Shown piece by piece: positions 60,157 to 64,000 of a stretch of 64,000 nucleotides of DNA. Position 1 is the stretch's first letter; every line of letters begins with the position of its first letter. The notes under the pieces are model-generated. The model saw only the letters and a program-made list of their open reading frames with translations. It made no database searches and was not told the DNA's origin. A program made the translations under genes and the position numbers. Origin of the DNA: Nocardia puris (GTDB lineage Bacteria > Actinomycetota > Actinomycetes > Mycobacteriales > Mycobacteriaceae); contig NZ_QNRE01000016.1 of assembly GCF_003315035.1 (NCBI RefSeq), forward strand, positions 62,001 through 126,000. The letters are read 5' to 3'.

Positions 60157-60723
60157 TTACGGGATGGTCAGTACCTGACCGGGGTTGATCAGATCGGGGT
60201 TCGCGATGCCGGAGGCGTTCGCGATCTCCTGGTAGCGGTTGCCGTCGCCGTAGAAGCGCTCGGCGATGGCCCACAGGGTGTCACCCGGCTCGACGGTGTA
60301 GGTGCGCACCTCGGGCGCCGGCGGCGGAGGCGGGGGCACCTCCTCGGCGACCGGGGCGGCCGCGACCGGCTCCGGCGCGGGCAGCGGGTTGTCGGTGTGG
60401 GTCCCCGAGGACCACGCCGCGCTGCCGTCGGTGCCGTACAGCACCACGTTGCGGTCCGCCTGCACGACCAGGCGGTCCACGCTCTTGCCGTTGGTCTCGG
60501 TGGACCAGGCGGCGCCCTCGCCCTTGTAGAGGACGAAGTTGCCGTCCGACTGCAGGGCGGCGCGCTCGACACCCTGATCGTGGGTCTGGGTGGCCCAGAC
60601 GACCGTGCCGTCCGGCTCCGACAACACGAGGTTGCCGTCCGGCTGCAGGGTCAGGGTGTACGCACCGCCGGTCAGGGACTGGCCGAGACCGAGTTCTTCG
60701 CCTACGCGCAGCGTGTCGCCCAC
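60157..60723 (-). CDS. Bulb-type mannose-binding lectin domain fused to LysM
   Basis: This 188-aa protein has a B-lectin domain (three repeats of the type LQPDGNLVLSE, LQSDGNFVLYK and VQADRNVVLYG, with QxDxN sugar-binding positions), a Pro-rich linker and a C-terminal LysM domain (YTVEPGDTLWAIAERFYGDG) that binds peptidoglycan. The GTG at 60723 has AAAGGA upstream. No signal peptide is visible. The combination suggests a cell-wall-associated lectin or a bacteriocin-like protein. Confidence 0.9.
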   Translation of the reverse strand: MGDTLRVGEELGLGQSLTGGAYTLTLQPDGNLVLSEPDGTVVWATQTHDQGVERAALQSDGNFVLYKGEGAAWSTETNGKSVDRLVVQADRNVVLYGTDGSAAWSSGTHTDNPLPAPEPVAAAPVAEEVPPPPPPAPEVRTYTVEPGDTLWAIAERFYGDGNRYQEIANASGIANPDLINPGQVLTIP

Positions 60724-60949
60724 GTTGTTCCTTTCGAAGTTTCCTGCACAGCATTCGAATCCGATGCTCGCCCATGTCCCACCGGCGCGCATCGAGGGCG
60801 AATCTACAGTCCGGACGCCGGGTTGGGGAGGATTACGCGCACGGTTCGCGGAAAGTTCACTGTGTGGGCAATGTCAAACACCCGCGAGCCCCATCGGGCC
60901 TTGGGAGCGGGCAGAATACGCGTGCGCCCGCGAGGCTAGGGTGGTCCCT

Positions 60950-61420
60950 ATGAACCCGATGCCGCGTCGCCGTCTCGCCACCGCTCTCACCGCGCTGTTG
61001 CTCGGCCTCGCCGCCTCGGGGTGCGGCGGCGGCACCGATGACGATGCCGCGCAACCGGATCCGGCGACGAGCGCGGAGTCCACCTCGCCCGCCGCGCCGA
61101 GCGAGGTGCAGGCACCGCTCGGCGACCCGGTCACCCCCGACCCCACGATCGTCGATCCGCGCCCGATTCCGTTCACCACGTGGGCGCGCGTGGCCGACGA
61201 CCGGATCGCCGTCAACTTCCAGATGGGGGCGCCGGAGTGTTTCGGCATCGATGCGACCACCACCGAGACCGACGAGGCGGTCACGGTGGCGCTGCGCTCG
61301 GGCACCCGCGCCGACGCCGTCGGCAAGATGTGCGTGATGATCGCCGTGTTCGCCACGCTGGAGATCCCGCTGGACAGGCCGCTCGGCGACCGGGCCGTAC
61401 TCAGCGCGACCGAGGGCTAA
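60950..61420 (+). CDS. Putative lipoprotein
   Basis: The 156-aa precursor has a lipoprotein signal peptide with lipobox LAASGC (Cys25), followed by a Ser/Pro/Thr-rich linker (about residues 30-70). A small globular domain contains two Cys (PECFG, KMCVM) that could form a disulfide. It belongs to a type of surface lipoprotein common in Nocardia; no function is known. Its stop overlaps that of the convergent TIGR01777 gene. Confidence 0.85.
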   Translation: MNPMPRRRLATALTALLLGLAASGCGGGTDDDAAQPDPATSAESTSPAAPSEVQAPLGDPVTPDPTIVDPRPIPFTTWARVADDRIAVNFQMGAPECFGIDATTTETDEAVTVALRSGTRADAVGKMCVMIAVFATLEIPLDRPLGDRAVLSATEG

Positions 61421-62304
61421 CCGCGGCCGACGGTGTAGGCCATCGCCTGTTCCAGGGTGGGGTCGGCGAACTCGAAACCGTTGCTCACCAGTACCTTCGG
61501 CACCATCTTGTGGCCGTGCAGCAGTTCGGCGCCCGCCTCGCCGCCGACCAGCTTCAGCACGCCGCCGGGCAGGGTGAGCAGGGCTGGGCGGCGCAGCGCG
61601 CGGGCGAAGGCCGAGGTGAACTCCTTGTTGGTCACCGCCTGCGGCGCCACCAGGTTGACCGGGCCCGACACCGAGAAGGTGAGCAGCCAGCGCACGGCCG
61701 ACAGCCAGTCCCGCAGCGAGATCCACGGCACGTACTGGCGGCCGTGGCCGAACTTGCCGCCGAGCCCGAGCTTGAACAGCGGACGCAGACCCGTCACGAT
61801 CATCGAATCCCAGGCCAGCACATTGGACGTACGCAGCAGCACCACGCGCACCCCACCGGCGGACGCGGCGGCCGTCGCGGCCTCCGCGTCCCGGCACATG
61901 GTGGCGAGGAAATCGGGGCCGTGCGGGGCGAACTCGTCGACGTCGGCATCACCGGTATCGCCGTACCAGCCCGCCGCCGAGGCGTTCAGCAGCACCGGCA
62001 CTTTGGCGTCGGCCACCGCGCGGGCCAGCACCTCGGTGGGCTTGATGCGGCTGTCGCGGATCTCCTGCTTGTACTCGGGGGTCCACCGCTTGCCCGCGAC
62101 CGGCGCGCCGCACAGGTTGATCACCGCGCCCGCACCGGCGACGATCGCACTGTCGAACTCCGAACCGTAAGGGTCCCAGGTGATCTCGTCGGGCGCGGCG
62201 GCCGCGCGGCGTACCAGGCGGACCACCTCGTGACCGTCGGCCCGCAGGGTGGAGACGAGATGCTGACCCAGATGTCCCGATGATCCGGCGACTACGATAC
62301 GCAT
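61417..62304 (-). CDS. TIGR01777-family NAD-dependent epimerase-like protein
   Basis: This 295-aa extended SDR has the Rossmann start VAGSSGHLGQHLV and typical TIGR01777 motifs: DAVINL-type strand as GAVINLCGAPVAGKRW, LLNASAAGWYGD, WISLRDWLSAV and GPVNLVAPQAVTNKEF. The usual SDR Tyr-Lys pair is not obvious, as is common in this family (YfcH/SDR39U1). The role is unknown in bacteria. Confidence 0.92.
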   Translation of the reverse strand: MRIVVAGSSGHLGQHLVSTLRADGHEVVRLVRRAAAAPDEITWDPYGSEFDSAIVAGAGAVINLCGAPVAGKRWTPEYKQEIRDSRIKPTEVLARAVADAKVPVLLNASAAGWYGDTGDADVDEFAPHGPDFLATMCRDAEAATAAASAGGVRVVLLRTSNVLAWDSMIVTGLRPLFKLGLGGKFGHGRQYVPWISLRDWLSAVRWLLTFSVSGPVNLVAPQAVTNKEFTSAFARALRRPALLTLPGGVLKLVGGEAGAELLHGHKMVPKVLVSNGFEFADPTLEQAMAYTVGRG

Positions 62305-62456
62305 GCGTACATTCTGCCCTATGGAAGTATCCGAATGGGCGTTGCGTCACGTATGTCCGGATCGGTGATAGCAGAGCGAATCCTCGAAATGCATTGCTAC
62401 CGCGCGATATAGCGGATGCCGATCGGGAAGTTCTCTCGGACATGTGACCAAAGACA

Positions 62457-62489
62457 GCGAGGGCGAACGCCTATCGCGTCCGCCCTCGC
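62457..62489 (-). terminator. Hairpin after purH
   Basis: GCGAGGGCG (62457-62465) pairs with CGCCCTCGC (62481-62489), 15 bp after the purH stop on the minus strand. Confidence 0.7.
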
Positions 62490-62503
62490 CGCAGAAACCT
62501 CGC

Positions 62504-64000
62504 TCAGTGCGCGAAGTGCCGCGACCCCGTGAGGTACAGCGTGACCCCGGCCTCCTTGGCCAGGTCGATGGTCTCCTGGTCGCGCACCGAACCACCCGGC
62601 TGCACGATGGCGCGCACACCGGCCTGGATCAACTGCTGCGGACCGTCCGGGAACGGGAAGAACGCGTCGGAGGCCGCGACCGACCCCTTGGCCCGGTCAC
62701 CCGCGCGCCGCACGGCCAGCTGCACCGCGTCCACCCGGTTCACCTGGCCCATGCCGACGCCGACCGACGCGCCGTCGGTGGCCAGCAGGATGGCGTTGGA
62801 CTTCACGGCGCGGCAGGCGCGCCACGCGAAGCCGAGATCGGCCAGCGTCGCCGCATCGGCGGGCTCGCCCGCCACCAGCGTCCAGTTCGCCGGATCGTCA
62901 CCCTCGGCGTCGAGGATGTCGCGCTGCTGCAACAGCACGCCACCGCTGATCGGGCGCAGCTCCACCCCGGCCCGCCGCGGCGGCTCGGCGACGAGGATGC
63001 GCACGTTCTTCTTGCGCTGCAACACCTCCACCGCGCCGTCGGCGTAGGACGGCGCGACGATCACCTCGGTGAAGATCTCGGCGACCTGCTCGGCCATCGC
63101 GAGGGTCACCTCGCGGTTGGCCGCGATCACGCCGCCGAACGCGCTCACCGGATCGCAGGCGTGCGCCTTGCGGTGCGCCTCGGCGATATCGGCGCCGATC
63201 GCGATACCGCACGGGTTGGCGTGCTTGATGATCGCGACCGCGGGCGCGTCGTGGTCGAAGGCGGCGCGCCAGGCGGCGTCGGCGTCGGTGTAGTTGTTGT
63301 ACGACATCTCTTTGCCGTGCAGTTGCCGCGCCTGCGCCAGGCCCGCGCCGCCCTCGTCGGCGGTGTAGAGCGCCGCCGCCTGGTGCGGGTTCTCGCCGTA
63401 GCGCAGCACCGCGGCGCGCTCCCAGGCGCCGCCCACCCACGCCGGGAACGGGGTCTCGGCGGGCTCGTCGGCCACACCGGGCGCGAGCACACTCGTCATC
63501 CAGCTCGCCACCGCGACGTCGTAGCTCGCGGTGTGCTGGAAAGCCTTGGCCGCCAACGCCGTCCGCTCGGCAAGGGTGAAGCCGCCCGCGGTCACCGCGG
63601 CCAGCACCGATTCGTAGTCGCCGCTGTCCACGACCACCGCGACCGACGGATGGTTCTTCGCGGCCGCGCGCACCATCGACGGGCCGCCGATATCGATCTG
63701 CTCGACGCACTCGTCGGGGGTCGCGCCACTGGCGACCGTCTGGGTGAACGGGTACAGGTTCACGACCACCAGCTGGAACGCCTCCACGCCCAGCTCGGTC
63801 AGCTGGTCGAGATGCTCCTGCTTGCGGGTGTCGGCCAGGATGCCCGCGTGCACGCGGGGGTGCAGGGTCTTGACCCGGCCGTCCAGGGTCTCCGGGAAAC
63901 CGGTCAGATCCTCGACCTTGGTCACCGGGATGCCCGCGTCGGCGATGCGGCCCGCGGTGGAACCGGTCGACACCAGTTCGACGCCCGCCGCGTGCAGCCC
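62504..64000 (-). CDS. purH: Bifunctional AICAR transformylase/IMP cyclohydrolase (partial)
   Basis: The visible 498 residues run to the right edge, so the N-terminus is missing. The MGS-like IMP cyclohydrolase part is seen in LTGFPETLDGRVKTLHPRVH; the transformylase part shows NNYTDADAAW, the IIKHANPCG motif, SAFGGVIAANREV and a C-terminal PGGSVRDQETIDLAKEAG. It performs the last two steps of IMP synthesis. A hairpin follows its stop. Confidence 0.97.
   Translation of the reverse strand, partial: GLHAAGVELVSTGSTAGRIADAGIPVTKVEDLTGFPETLDGRVKTLHPRVHAGILADTRKQEHLDQLTELGVEAFQLVVVNLYPFTQTVASGATPDECVEQIDIGGPSMVRAAAKNHPSVAVVVDSGDYESVLAAVTAGGFTLAERTALAAKAFQHTASYDVAVASWMTSVLAPGVADEPAETPFPAWVGGAWERAAVLRYGENPHQAAALYTADEGGAGLAQARQLHGKEMSYNNYTDADAAWRAAFDHDAPAVAIIKHANPCGIAIGADIAEAHRKAHACDPVSAFGGVIAANREVTLAMAEQVAEIFTEVIVAPSYADGAVEVLQRKKNVRILVAEPPRRAGVELRPISGGVLLQQRDILDAEGDDPANWTLVAGEPADAATLADLGFAWRACRAVKSNAILLATDGASVGVGMGQVNRVDAVQLAVRRAGDRAKGSVAASDAFFPFPDGPQQLIQAGVRAIVQPGGSVRDQETIDLAKEAGVTLYLTGSRHFAH

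Overview
The window is high-GC actinobacterial DNA, most likely from a Nocardia. The evidence is two MspA-type outer-membrane porin genes side by side, the mprA-mprB-pepD-moaB order with mscL nearby as in mycolic-acid bacteria, a conservon (cvn) operon, a complete set of zinc-independent ribosomal proteins beside a COG0523 gene, and purH at the right edge. No rRNA, tRNA, CRISPR array or intact transposase was seen.

Left part (1-32 kb) is accessory. It opens with the end of a gene with a PqqD-like tail, then a PqqD/radical SAM/SPASM gene that overlaps, by an ATGA start/stop, a fused alpha-beta glycyl-tRNA synthetase. Actinobacteria normally rely on the unrelated alpha2-type GlyRS, so this is probably an extra copy serving biosynthesis or self-resistance. 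A regulatory block follows (4.9-9.7 kb): an XRE/DUF5753 regulator with a tandem DUF397 partner, an 18-bp perfect palindrome, two degenerate resolvase-fold proteins, an XRE-SUMF1 fusion and a class IV aminotransferase. From 9.9 to 24.1 kb all genes point right, mostly with overlapping starts and stops. They encode a nucleoside-hydrolase-like protein, a methyltransferase, a triple GmhA-HldE fusion, an HldD-like epimerase, an archaeosine-synthase-like (RaSEA) radical SAM enzyme, a P450, an SHMT-like PLP enzyme, a family-9 (heptosyl)transferase with an N-terminal Cys cluster, an O-carbamoyltransferase, a hexapeptide-SGNH fusion and a HAD protein. I read this as a biosynthetic cluster that makes ADP-heptose from sedoheptulose 7-phosphate, transfers the heptose to an unknown acceptor, and then oxidises, carbamoylates and acylates it. 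Satellite genes (24.2-31.9 kb) include a HIT protein, a methyltransferase, a DHDPS-family aldolase, a P-loop kinase, an SbcD-like nuclease with added Zn motifs, an unknown 491-aa protein and an HTH protein.

Middle part (32-50 kb) is mostly core: a glycine-zipper secreted protein, a decayed ABC-transporter ATPase, a WYL regulator, a RidA-like protein, a TetR regulator, mscL, the porin pair, moaB-pepD-mprB-mprA and the conservon cvnABCD followed by an MHYT-like membrane protein.

Right part (50-64 kb): divergent, probably Zur-controlled operons (COG0523-L31-L32 to the left, L28-L33-S14-S18 to the right) with two near-identical Zur-like boxes between them. A second small biosynthetic locus follows: a KAS III enzyme and an AvrD (syringolide-type) synthase, a divergent TetR, two paralogous P-loop ATPases, a DHA2-type exporter and a HAD phosphatase. 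Its likely product is a small acyl-sugar or butenolide signal. Last come a lectin-LysM protein, a lipoprotein, a TIGR01777 epimerase and partial purH.
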